This document shows positions 49,246 through 61,570 of a DNA stretch of 64,000 nucleotides, piece after piece. The DNA comes from JALORV01 sp963775635 (GTDB taxonomy: Bacteria; Pseudomonadota; Gammaproteobacteria; Burkholderiales; Burkholderiaceae_F): positions 682,001 to 746,000 of the forward strand of contig CAVZJO010000016.1 of NCBI GenBank assembly GCA_963775635.1, in the 5' to 3' direction. A program made the position numbers and the translations under genes. How positions within the stretch are numbered: the first letter of the stretch is position 1; every line of letters starts with the position of its first letter. The notes under the pieces were generated by a model. It worked only from the letters and a program-made list of their open reading frames with translations, did not search any database and had not been told where the DNA came from.

Positions 49246-49455
49246 TCAGTGTCTCCGAGCGGATACGGCTGCTGCCAGCACGCCGCGCGCGATGTGGCCG
49301 GGATCGATCGTGTAGCACCCAGCGTCGACCAGATCCTGGATCAGGACGACGTGCAGGCGTTCGGCGAGATCGCGCGGCTCGCTGACGAAGCGCTCTTGCA
49401 CAGGGCCGATCCAGCTGTTGCGCAGGATGTCGGGGAGCGGGAAGTGGTCCGTCAT
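49246..49455 (-). CDS. flgM: short FlgM-like anti-sigma-28 factor
   Basis: 69 residues, shorter than the usual 90-100. The C-terminal part LVDAGCYTIDPGHIARGVLAAA matches the FlgM sigma-binding helix region (pattern GxYxIDPxxIAxxLL). The N-terminal part is unlike typical FlgM. It has an almost perfect sigma-28 promoter 24 bp upstream and is followed by a flgN-like gene, the classic arrangement. FlgM holds FliA and is exported through the finished hook. Identity is likely, but the shortened length is odd. Confidence 0.6.
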   Translation of the reverse strand: MTDHFPLPDILRNSWIGPVQERFVSEPRDLAERLHVVLIQDLVDAGCYTIDPGHIARGVLAAAVSARRH

Positions 49456-49479
49456 GGCGGTGTGGCGTTGCTGCGTGGA

Positions 49480-49506
49480 AGTTCGGCAGTCCGCTGGCGA
49501 ACTTTA
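49480..49506 (-). promoter_or_regulatory. sigma-28 promoter of flgM
   Basis: On the minus strand TAAAGTTC (49506-49499), 11 bp, then GCCGAACT (49487-49480). The E. coli sigma-28 consensus is TAAAGTTT, 11 bp, GCCGATAA, so the -35 matches 7 of 8, the spacing exactly, and the -10 core GCCGA. The flgM-like start is 25 bp downstream. Confidence 0.75.
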
Positions 49507-49622
49507 GTCATGCAACGGGCCGAGGCGCGGCTCGGCGCGACGACCGCTGACGCCGCCCACCGAGGTGGCGGACAGGCGTGGAGTATTCTTGATTCGACCC
49601 TCATCGCGCCCTCGTATCCCGC

Positions 49623-52600
49623 GTGTCCGAATCCACAACCCGGCTCCTGCCTTCGGCTCCGCCGCGCACCCGGCGCCGTGTGGCAAAGCGATCGGCGCCT
49701 GACGTGATGTCGAGCGATCGCGCGCTCGCACTGGGAGCGAATGTCGCCGACGACTTCTCGCCGCTGCCGCCGGCGATAGCCGCGACAAGGGCGGCTTTCA
49801 CCGCGGCGCCGGGCCTCGCATTCTTCGAGGAGAGCCCAGACGCGATCCTGCGCTTCGACGCAGAACAGCGTGTCGTGTACGCCAACCCGGCCGTCGAGCG
49901 GGCTACGGCGGTATCGCGCTGGCAGTTCATCGACCGTCGGCTGGACGAGGTCGAGCACTTTGCCGAGTTCGCTCCGCTGTGGAACCACAGCCTGGCAGCC
50001 GTCATCGAGTCGCACGAAGGGCGTTGGTTCAAGTTCTCTTATCCGCATCCGACCGGGTCGAAGCTGTTCGATGTGCGGCTGCAGGTCGAGACGGGCGTCG
50101 AGCCTGCGCATACCCATGTCACCGCGGTACTGCGCGACATCACCGTGCCCAAATCGGCAATCCGCGCGACGCGTGCGGCCGCCGAATTCGTCGAGAACCT
50201 GTTGGACAGCGCCAGCATGGGCATCGGCGTGCTCGACCGGAAGGGCGTGTATCGCGTGTGGAACGGCCACCTCGAGACGCTGCTGGGCGTGCCCGCGGCT
50301 TCCGTGCTGGGACGATCCGTCGACGAGACACCGGGGCTCGCATCGCTTTCCGGCGTGGCAGTCGAGTTGGATCGACTGGTCGGTGGAGTCACACGCGCAC
50401 CGATCGAGCTCGAAGCCAGGTTTCCGGAGGGCGATCGGCCGTGGTTGCGGATCAAGCTCACTCCGGTGTTCGACCTCGGCGGCCAGTATGACGGGGTGTT
50501 CTTCACCGTCGAGCGCGTCGATCGCGAGCACTTTGCCGAAGGCTCGCTGACGGCGCTGCGCCGTGCATTGGAACGGGTCGGCGAGATCGTGCTCGAAATC
50601 GACCGCAATGGCGCCGTGGTGGACGCCAACGAAACGGCGCTGCAGACGCTGGGTTACGAACGCGACGTGCTGCGTGGGCTGTCGCTGGACGCCATCGACG
50701 TCGGTCTCGAGGGACGGGCGTTTGAGGAACTGTACGAGCAGTTGCGCACGCGCGGCGCGTATCAGGGCGAGTCGACCTACCGGACGCGTTTCGGGTCGAC
50801 CTTCCCGGTCGAGGTTGTGCTGCAGCGGGTCGAGCAAGGTGGCCGTGAATTCATCCTGCTACTTGCGCGCGACACGGCAGAGCGAAAGCGCGCTCAGGAT
50901 GCGCTGACGGAGAGCGCCGAGCGGTTCCGCACGCTGTTCGACGAGAGCCCGGTCGCAGCGCTACTGCTCGACGCGACCTTCGGCATCATCGGCGCCAATC
51001 GGTCGGCCAGCGACACCCTCGGTTACGCAGTCGACGAGCTGATGGGACTCGATCCCGAGTCGCTGCTGTCGGCCGACGATCAGCCGGCGTACCGGCAGAT
51101 GCGCGAGCAGTTGCTCGGCGGCGCCGCGCACGGCGAAGCGGTCGAGCGGCGCTTCGTGCACCGCGACGGCCGCCCCGTGTGGACCAAGCTCAACGTGCGG
51201 GCGCTCGCGGCGGGCGACGGGCTGCGGCACTACCTGGTCGTGCTCGAGAATTTCACCGATCGCAAGATCTTCGAGGAGCAGTTGCAGGTCGCGCTGCGCG
51301 ACCAGCAGACGCTGTTCGAGACGATGTCGGTCGGTGTGGCGCAGACGATGTCGGGCAAGATCCTGCTGGCCAACCGCGAGTTCGCCGACATGTTCGGCTA
51401 CCGTGACGGCCAGGTGATCGGCATGCCGCTGTGGGACCTGACGATCGACCGCCACAGTCGTATGCCCAACGAGATTTCCGGCATGCCGGTGGTGCGCGCG
51501 AACCAGACAACAAGTGCCGAAGTCGTGCTGTTCCGCAAGGACGGCGAGCCGATCTGGTGCCTGGTGCAGGCGCGCCCGATCCAGTCGGCCACCGCCGGGC
51601 TCGAAGTGCTGCGCGAGGCGATCTACACGTTCCAGAACATCTCGGAGATGAAGCGGCAACGCGAGGCGCTCAGCCGCTCACTGCTGGAGCTCAACGTGGT
51701 GCTCGACGCCACGTCGATGGGCGTGCTGCACCTACAGGACGACCGCATCGCGCGCTGCAACGCGCAAGCGGTGCTCATGTTCGGGCGGACCAGTGCCGAA
51801 CTGGCTGGCGCCTCGGTCGGCACGCTGTTCGTGGCGGAAAGCGTCTACGTCGAAGGTATCACCGGGTTGCGCGCCCAGCTCGCCACTGGCAACCCGGCTT
51901 CGTTCGAGGGGCGGATGAAGGGGCCCAATGGAACCTTCTGGGGGCTGGTGTCGCTTCGCAAGGTCGACGCTAAGGCGGGCGCACACGGATTGATCGCTTC
52001 CATCCTCGACATCTCGGCGCGCAAGAAGCAGGAGGAAGAACTGCAGACGGCGTTGGCACAGCAGCAGCTGATGTTCGACACGGCGCTGGTCGGGCTGCTG
52101 TTCGTTCGCGACGGCCGGCCGGTACGCGCCAACAGCGCGATGGAGGAGTTGCTCGCCTGCGATCCCGGCGGGCTAGTCAACCAGATTCAGCTGTTCACGC
52201 ATCCGACCGACCATCTGCTGCTGGCGAGTCTCGCCGAGCACTATCCGCGCATCGCGGAAACTGGTGCGTGCGAATTCGAGCTCTACATGTATCGCCGCAA
52301 GGCAGACCCGATCTGGGTGGCGGTACAGGGCCGCGCGGTCAACCCGGAGCGCCCTGAACTCGGCTACATCTTCGCGTTCGTCGACATCGACGAACGCAAG
52401 CGCTCCGAGCGCGAGTTGCGCTCGACCCTGACCGAGCTGCAGCTCATATTCGACAACGCGCTGGTTGCGATGCTGTACGTGTCGAACGACCTGATACTCA
52501 AGGCGAACGCGGCGACCGAGCGGCTGTTTGGCTACGACCCGCGCGACTATTCCGAGCTGGTCGTTTCGTCGCTGTTCGCGCACCCGGTCGACTGGGAACA

Positions 52601-54212
52601 TGTCAGCGCTGAGGTGGTCGACGTAACCGGCGAGGACGAGCGCTATTCCTTCGAGCTGCTGATGCGGCGCGCCGACGGCAGCACGTTCTGGTGCGCCGGC
52701 AACGGCCGGCCGATCGAACCCGGCGTGCCGGAGCGCGGACTGATCCTGACGCTGATGGACGTCGATGCCCGCCGCCGGTCGGAAGAGGAACTCCGGCGCG
52801 TACGCAATTATCTAGACCTCGTTGTCGAGAACCTTCCGGTGCTGGTGTCGGTGCGCGAAGCCGAATCCGGCCGTTTCGTCAGCCTGAATCGCGCCGGTGA
52901 GCAGATGACCGGCCTGTCGCGCCAGCAGGTGGTCGGCCGGACCTGGCGCGAGGTCTACACGCGGCAGTTTGCCGATCTCTACGCGCAGCTCGACCGCAAG
53001 GCGCTCGCTAGCGGCGCGCAGGTCGATCGGCCGCGCGACGTCATGCTGCGCGCGGACGGCAAGCGCCTGACAGTGAACCAGCGGGTAGTGCCGCTGTTCG
53101 AGCCGGGAGCGGGCGTGGAATCGCATCCGCGCTACGTGATGTCGATCGTCGACGATCTGACCGAAGAGGTGCGCGCCGAGGTCGCATTACGCGAGACCGA
53201 GGCACGCTTTCGCCAGTTCGCCGAGAACATCGACCAGCTGGTTTTCATCATGACCGGGGACTTCGCCAGCGTGCTTTACGTCAATCCGCGCTACGAGTCG
53301 CTGGTCGGCGCTCCGGTCGACGAGGTGATCGAAAACCCGAGCAGCGCGTTGCGTCGTGTGGTTCCCGAGGACGCGCCGGTCATCTTGCGCATGTTGCCAC
53401 GGCTGGTGGCGCGCATGCGCCGGCTGCTGCGCTCGGAGTTCACCGTGCGGATCAACCATCCGTCGCGCGGCGTCTGTCTGATCAGTGTCAGACTGAACCC
53501 GGTGCGCATGGAGGATGGTGCGATCCGCGTATTCGGCGTCGCCGACGACGTCACCGAACGCGCCGCGGCCGAGCGGCAGCGCATGGAAGAGGTCGTCAAG
53601 CAGCGGGACATCCTGGTGCGCGAGGTGCACCACCGCATCAAGAACAACCTGCAGGGCGTGGCCGGTCTGATCCAGCAGGCCGCGGTCGCGCGTCCGGAAG
53701 TCGCTACGGCGCTCGAGGAGGCCGCAGCGCAGATCCAGGCGATCGCGCAGGTTCACGGGTTGCAGATCCGCGCCACCGGGACCTTGCCGGTTCTCGGCGT
53801 GGCGCAGGGAATATTCCAGAACCTGGCCAGCATGTTCGGTGCGTCGATCATGTTCGAGCCGCCGCCGCCCGACCTGTGGCGTTACGGCCTGCCGGAAAAC
53901 GAGGCGGTACCGCTCGCGCTGGTGATCAACGAACTGGGCACGAACGCCATCAAGCACCGCTCGAGCCGCGGAGACGCGATCGGCGTGCGCGTGGCGTCGC
54001 GGCCGGAGGGCATGGAGTTCGCGATCGAGAACCAGGGCCAGCTGAAAGCAGGCTTCAGGCTGGATGACATCGCCGCCAGCGTGTCGGGACTCGGGCTGGT
54101 CAAGGCGCTGCTGCCGCGACGCGGCGCAAAGCTGTCGCTCGATGCGACCGGCGGCGTGGTGACAGCGAAGCTGCACCTGTTTCCGCCGGCAGTCCGCGAG
54201 GAGAATGTCTGA
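49623..54212 (+). CDS. ten-PAS sensor histidine kinase, HisKA_2 type
   Basis: 1529 residues from a GTG start, no membrane segment. About ten PAS units in tandem, starting near residues 64, 186, 312, 431, 561, 686, 814, 940, 1061 and 1194, many ending in the typical DITxxK/DxxERK motif. The kinase core is HisKA_2: REVHHRIKNNLQGVAGLIQQ (His near 1333) and an HATPase part with VINELGTNAIKH near 1436. HisKA_2 kinases are usually soluble and pair with ANTAR response regulators, as in PdtaS/PdtaR. The next gene is such a regulator, 47 bp downstream. Signals unknown; several PAS may bind haem, flavin or small molecules. Confidence 0.9.
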   Translation: MSESTTRLLPSAPPRTRRRVAKRSAPDVMSSDRALALGANVADDFSPLPPAIAATRAAFTAAPGLAFFEESPDAILRFDAEQRVVYANPAVERATAVSRWQFIDRRLDEVEHFAEFAPLWNHSLAAVIESHEGRWFKFSYPHPTGSKLFDVRLQVETGVEPAHTHVTAVLRDITVPKSAIRATRAAAEFVENLLDSASMGIGVLDRKGVYRVWNGHLETLLGVPAASVLGRSVDETPGLASLSGVAVELDRLVGGVTRAPIELEARFPEGDRPWLRIKLTPVFDLGGQYDGVFFTVERVDREHFAEGSLTALRRALERVGEIVLEIDRNGAVVDANETALQTLGYERDVLRGLSLDAIDVGLEGRAFEELYEQLRTRGAYQGESTYRTRFGSTFPVEVVLQRVEQGGREFILLLARDTAERKRAQDALTESAERFRTLFDESPVAALLLDATFGIIGANRSASDTLGYAVDELMGLDPESLLSADDQPAYRQMREQLLGGAAHGEAVERRFVHRDGRPVWTKLNVRALAAGDGLRHYLVVLENFTDRKIFEEQLQVALRDQQTLFETMSVGVAQTMSGKILLANREFADMFGYRDGQVIGMPLWDLTIDRHSRMPNEISGMPVVRANQTTSAEVVLFRKDGEPIWCLVQARPIQSATAGLEVLREAIYTFQNISEMKRQREALSRSLLELNVVLDATSMGVLHLQDDRIARCNAQAVLMFGRTSAELAGASVGTLFVAESVYVEGITGLRAQLATGNPASFEGRMKGPNGTFWGLVSLRKVDAKAGAHGLIASILDISARKKQEEELQTALAQQQLMFDTALVGLLFVRDGRPVRANSAMEELLACDPGGLVNQIQLFTHPTDHLLLASLAEHYPRIAETGACEFELYMYRRKADPIWVAVQGRAVNPERPELGYIFAFVDIDERKRSERELRSTLTELQLIFDNALVAMLYVSNDLILKANAATERLFGYDPRDYSELVVSSLFAHPVDWEHVSAEVVDVTGEDERYSFELLMRRADGSTFWCAGNGRPIEPGVPERGLILTLMDVDARRRSEEELRRVRNYLDLVVENLPVLVSVREAESGRFVSLNRAGEQMTGLSRQQVVGRTWREVYTRQFADLYAQLDRKALASGAQVDRPRDVMLRADGKRLTVNQRVVPLFEPGAGVESHPRYVMSIVDDLTEEVRAEVALRETEARFRQFAENIDQLVFIMTGDFASVLYVNPRYESLVGAPVDEVIENPSSALRRVVPEDAPVILRMLPRLVARMRRLLRSEFTVRINHPSRGVCLISVRLNPVRMEDGAIRVFGVADDVTERAAAERQRMEEVVKQRDILVREVHHRIKNNLQGVAGLIQQAAVARPEVATALEEAAAQIQAIAQVHGLQIRATGTLPVLGVAQGIFQNLASMFGASIMFEPPPPDLWRYGLPENEAVPLALVINELGTNAIKHRSSRGDAIGVRVASRPEGMEFAIENQGQLKAGFRLDDIAASVSGLGLVKALLPRRGAKLSLDATGGVVTAKLHLFPPAVREENV

Positions 54213-54259
54213 TCCGGCAACAGGCGAGTGCGTCGCCGCGCCGGCAACTGCGAGAAACG

Positions 54260-54850
54260 ATGAGCGAAGAACACCCACTGATACTCGTCGTCGACGACGA
54301 CCGCCTCGTCCTGGCCACGCTGGTGGCCGGACTCAAGCAGGCCGGATTCGAGGTGATCGAGGCGGACAACGGCGACGACGGCATCCTGCTGGCGCGCAAA
54401 TTCAAGCCGCAACTGGCGATCCTCGACATGCGCATGCAGGGCAAGTCGGGCATGGACGTCGCGCGCTACCTGGCGGCGAACACCGGCACCGGCTTCATGT
54501 TCTTGTCGGCGTTCGGCGACGCCGATATCGTCGAAGAGGCGACGCGCATGGGCGCGCTCGGTTACCTGGTCAAGCCGCTCGACGTGCGCCAGATCGTGCC
54601 CGCGGTGCGCGCCGCACTGGTACGGTGGCAGGAGCTGAAGGCAGTCTCGGTGGCCGCTGTGCAGGCCGGCGGCATACCGGGTCGCGATGAATGCATCGCG
54701 ATCGGCATCCTGATGGAACGCCTGCGACTCGACTTCGATCGTGCGCGCGAGGCGCTCGCGGCGCAGGCCCGCAGCGAGAACAAGTCGGCGATCGAACTGG
54801 CAAGCACGATGGTCGAGGCCGCCAACCGGCTGAATTCGATCCACCGTTAA
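54260..54850 (+). CDS. ANTAR-domain response regulator (PdtaR/NasT-like)
   Basis: 196 residues. Receiver domain: acidic pocket VVDDDR near 9-14, phospho-acceptor Asp in ILDMRMQGKSG near 56, Thr/Ser replaced as LSAFGD, and Lys in YLVKPLD. The C-terminal helices ECIAIGILMERLRLDFDRA and LASTMVEAANRLN match the ANTAR RNA-binding domain. ANTAR proteins dimerise on phosphorylation and bind two-hairpin RNA motifs to stop transcription termination. Its partner kinase is encoded directly upstream. The target RNAs are unknown; I saw no convincing ANTAR motif in this window. Confidence 0.88.
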   Translation: MSEEHPLILVVDDDRLVLATLVAGLKQAGFEVIEADNGDDGILLARKFKPQLAILDMRMQGKSGMDVARYLAANTGTGFMFLSAFGDADIVEEATRMGALGYLVKPLDVRQIVPAVRAALVRWQELKAVSVAAVQAGGIPGRDECIAIGILMERLRLDFDRAREALAAQARSENKSAIELASTMVEAANRLNSIHR

Positions 54851-54860
54851 GGATCCGTGC

Positions 54861-55268
54861 GTGAGCGTTATCGATTACATCGAGCGCTTCGGGTTCCGTC
54901 GCTGGTACGAGCGCCAGCTGATCGAAAGTCATGCCTACCTGGCGCTGGGTTTCATCGCGCTGATCGCCATGCTGGCCGGGGTCGAGGTGCTGAGCGATAT
55001 CCGTTCGGCCAGCGGCTACTTAACGATCCTCGTCTTGGCCGCGCTCGGCGGCACGCTGATGCTGATCGCGTGGCGTCGCTTCAACGTCCTGCTGGCGCGT
55101 GCGGAGCAGTTCGCCGGGGCGGCGACGTGCCCGACCTGCGGCACCTGGGGCAAGTTCCGCGTGCTGCGTCAGGAAACCTCGACTGACGACGACCCACCCG
55201 AAGCCGGCCGGCCACGCTGGCTGCGCGTTTGCTGCGTGAAATGCAATGGGGAGTGGAAAATTGGATAG
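54861..55268 (+). CDS. membrane protein with a cytosolic zinc-ribbon-like end
   Basis: 135 residues from a GTG start, 10 bp after the ANTAR gene. Two membrane segments (about 28-48 and 53-73) are followed by a Cys motif pair: CPTC near 106-109 and CCVKC near 125-129, typical of a small zinc ribbon. The arrangement occurs in conserved hypothetical membrane proteins of betaproteobacteria; no function is known. Its linkage to the ANTAR operon suggests a role in the same signalling system. Confidence 0.65.
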   Translation: MSVIDYIERFGFRRWYERQLIESHAYLALGFIALIAMLAGVEVLSDIRSASGYLTILVLAALGGTLMLIAWRRFNVLLARAEQFAGAATCPTCGTWGKFRVLRQETSTDDDPPEAGRPRWLRVCCVKCNGEWKIG

Positions 55269-55273
55269 CGCTC

Positions 55274-55390
55274 CTCGTGTACGCGACCGCTGCGCGGTCG
55301 CACGTGCACTCGGAGCGGTACGCACGCTTCGCGTGCGCTCAACCCAGTTAGTCGGCTGCGCTCCGGAGCGGCCGCGCGCGCTCCGCCGAT
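55274..55390. repeat. dispersed palindromic intergenic repeat, copy B
   Basis: Second copy of the element at 44626-44748, in the same orientation. The block 55274-55312 is identical to 44626-44664, and 55346-55390 matches 44706-44748 with few changes. Between the blocks the sequences differ; copy B has its own hairpin GCACGC/GCGTGC. It lies between the ends of the convergent zinc-ribbon protein and histidine kinase genes. Confidence 0.8.
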
Positions 55391-55449
55391 TGTCAACCGC
55401 ACGGCCCTTCTCCCCGCCCTCTCGCCGGGCTTGAGGAATTGAGGCGACG

Positions 55450-56937
55450 CTACTCCCAAAGGGTGAAGTAGAACACCGCACCATGGCCATCCGCCGGTGC
55501 GGGTATGGCCTCGGCCCAGATGCGGCCGCCATGGCGGCGGACGATCTTCTGTACGGTCGCCAGGCCGACGCCAGTGCCGGGGTACTCGTTCGCGCTGTGG
55601 AAACGCTGGAACAATCCGAACAGTTTCTCTGCGAATCGCATATCGAAGCCGGCGCCGTTGTCCCGCACGAAATAGGTGGGCGTTCCGTCGTCGGTCCGGC
55701 AGCCGAACTCGATACGCGCCTGCCCCTTGTGGGCAGTGAACTTCCAAGCGTTGCCAAGCAGGTTCTGCAGCACGAGGCGCAGCAACGTGGGATCGCCGTC
55801 GGCCCGCAGTTCGGAGGGGGCAATGAACTCCACGCTGCGCGCCGGATCCTGCAAGCGCAGATCATCGATCAGCTCGCGCGCTGTGCGCGCGAGGTCGACG
55901 CGTTCGCGTGTCACTTCGCGGCTGGTCATGCGGGACATCGACAGCAGCGTGTCGATCATCGAATTCATGCGCTGGCTGGCGGCCACGATGCGCCGCAGGT
56001 GATCGCGACCGAGGTCATCGAGCGCCTTGCCGCGATCACCGTAATCCTCGAGCACGATCGTCGCGAAACCATCAACGATACGCAGCGGTGCACGCAGGTC
56101 GTGCGATACCGAATGCGCGAAGCTGTCGAGCTCGCGGGTGGCATGATCGAGCTGGGCTGAACGCTCGGCCAGCAGCCGGTTCCGCCGTTCGAGTTCGGCC
56201 GTGAGTTCGCGCGCATTGCCGGCCCCTTCATCGGCGCTCGCGCCGATCAGCGGTGTCAGATCGTGCGTGGCACCGGCGTAGCCGACGAACTTGCCGGTCC
56301 CCGAGAACATCGGCGCTGCCGACAGGGTGATGACGCGGCGAGACGGACCGGATGGGGCGGAACCGACTTCGACATGCACGTCGAAGTAGGCGGCGCGGGC
56401 AGCGAGCGCGCGTGCGAGGTCGGGTGGTGCCGCCGTGCCGGCCTCGACCTGCCACGGCCGCCGACCGACCAGCCTTTCGCAGTCGAACCAGTCGACGCTC
56501 CGATGACCGCGCTCGACATCGATCACGACGTCGCGGGTGTCGGTGCGCCAGAACCACGACGCCGACGCCGCGAGCGACTGCCGCATCGCATGGAGTTCGC
56601 GCTTGGCGCGCAGCTGCTGCGACAGGACCACGCCAGTGAGCGCGATCAGCGCACCAACCGAGGCGGCGCCGAGCAACCATGGGGCAGCCGTGCCAGCCAG
56701 CGGAGTCGCGCCCGCGGCCGCGAAAGCGGTGGCAGGACAGGTTAGCCAGACCAGCGCGCGTGCGAGTGCACGCTCGCGTGCAACGCCACGCGCCGCAGTG
56801 CTTGTCGGCCTGTTTGACGCCTTCTTCCTCACCGTTTGCGATTGTGCAGCAACGCCCGGGTCCGCGCGAGGGTGCAACGCCCTCGTCGCGGTCGCCGAAT
56901 AGCCGTCGGAAGCCGCGGCTTTTCGACACGGCTGCAC
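55450..56937 (-). CDS. membrane sensor histidine kinase
   Basis: 495 residues if the GTG at 56937 is used; a second GTG at 56832 would remove 35 poorly conserved residues. Two membrane segments at about 62-82 and 86-108, a PAS-like domain (SASWFWRTDTRDVVIDVERG, near 126), a coiled coil, then HisKA with His in SVSHDLRAPLRIVDGF (near 275) and an HATPase domain (NLLGNAWKF, DNGAGFDMRF, GTGVGLATVQKIVRRHGG). No response regulator gene adjoins it. It probably feeds a regulator encoded elsewhere, perhaps one of the receivers nearby. Confidence 0.88.
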   Translation of the reverse strand: MQPCRKAAASDGYSATATRALHPRADPGVAAQSQTVRKKASNRPTSTAARGVARERALARALVWLTCPATAFAAAGATPLAGTAAPWLLGAASVGALIALTGVVLSQQLRAKRELHAMRQSLAASASWFWRTDTRDVVIDVERGHRSVDWFDCERLVGRRPWQVEAGTAAPPDLARALAARAAYFDVHVEVGSAPSGPSRRVITLSAAPMFSGTGKFVGYAGATHDLTPLIGASADEGAGNARELTAELERRNRLLAERSAQLDHATRELDSFAHSVSHDLRAPLRIVDGFATIVLEDYGDRGKALDDLGRDHLRRIVAASQRMNSMIDTLLSMSRMTSREVTRERVDLARTARELIDDLRLQDPARSVEFIAPSELRADGDPTLLRLVLQNLLGNAWKFTAHKGQARIEFGCRTDDGTPTYFVRDNGAGFDMRFAEKLFGLFQRFHSANEYPGTGVGLATVQKIVRRHGGRIWAEAIPAPADGHGAVFYFTLWE

Positions 56938-56997
56938 TCTGTGTTCCGGACTAGCCTGCCATGACCTTCAGACAGGTGCGACCGTTCGCGCCCTGCC

Positions 56998-61554
<4,557 letters not shown>

Positions 61555-61570
61555 GGATGACGTGCGTGTA

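Noticed and set aside
49452..50837. Long minus-strand open frame opposite the large PAS kinase
   Set aside because: Antisense to strongly conserved PAS domains; low-complexity basic composition; overlaps the flgM promoter region.
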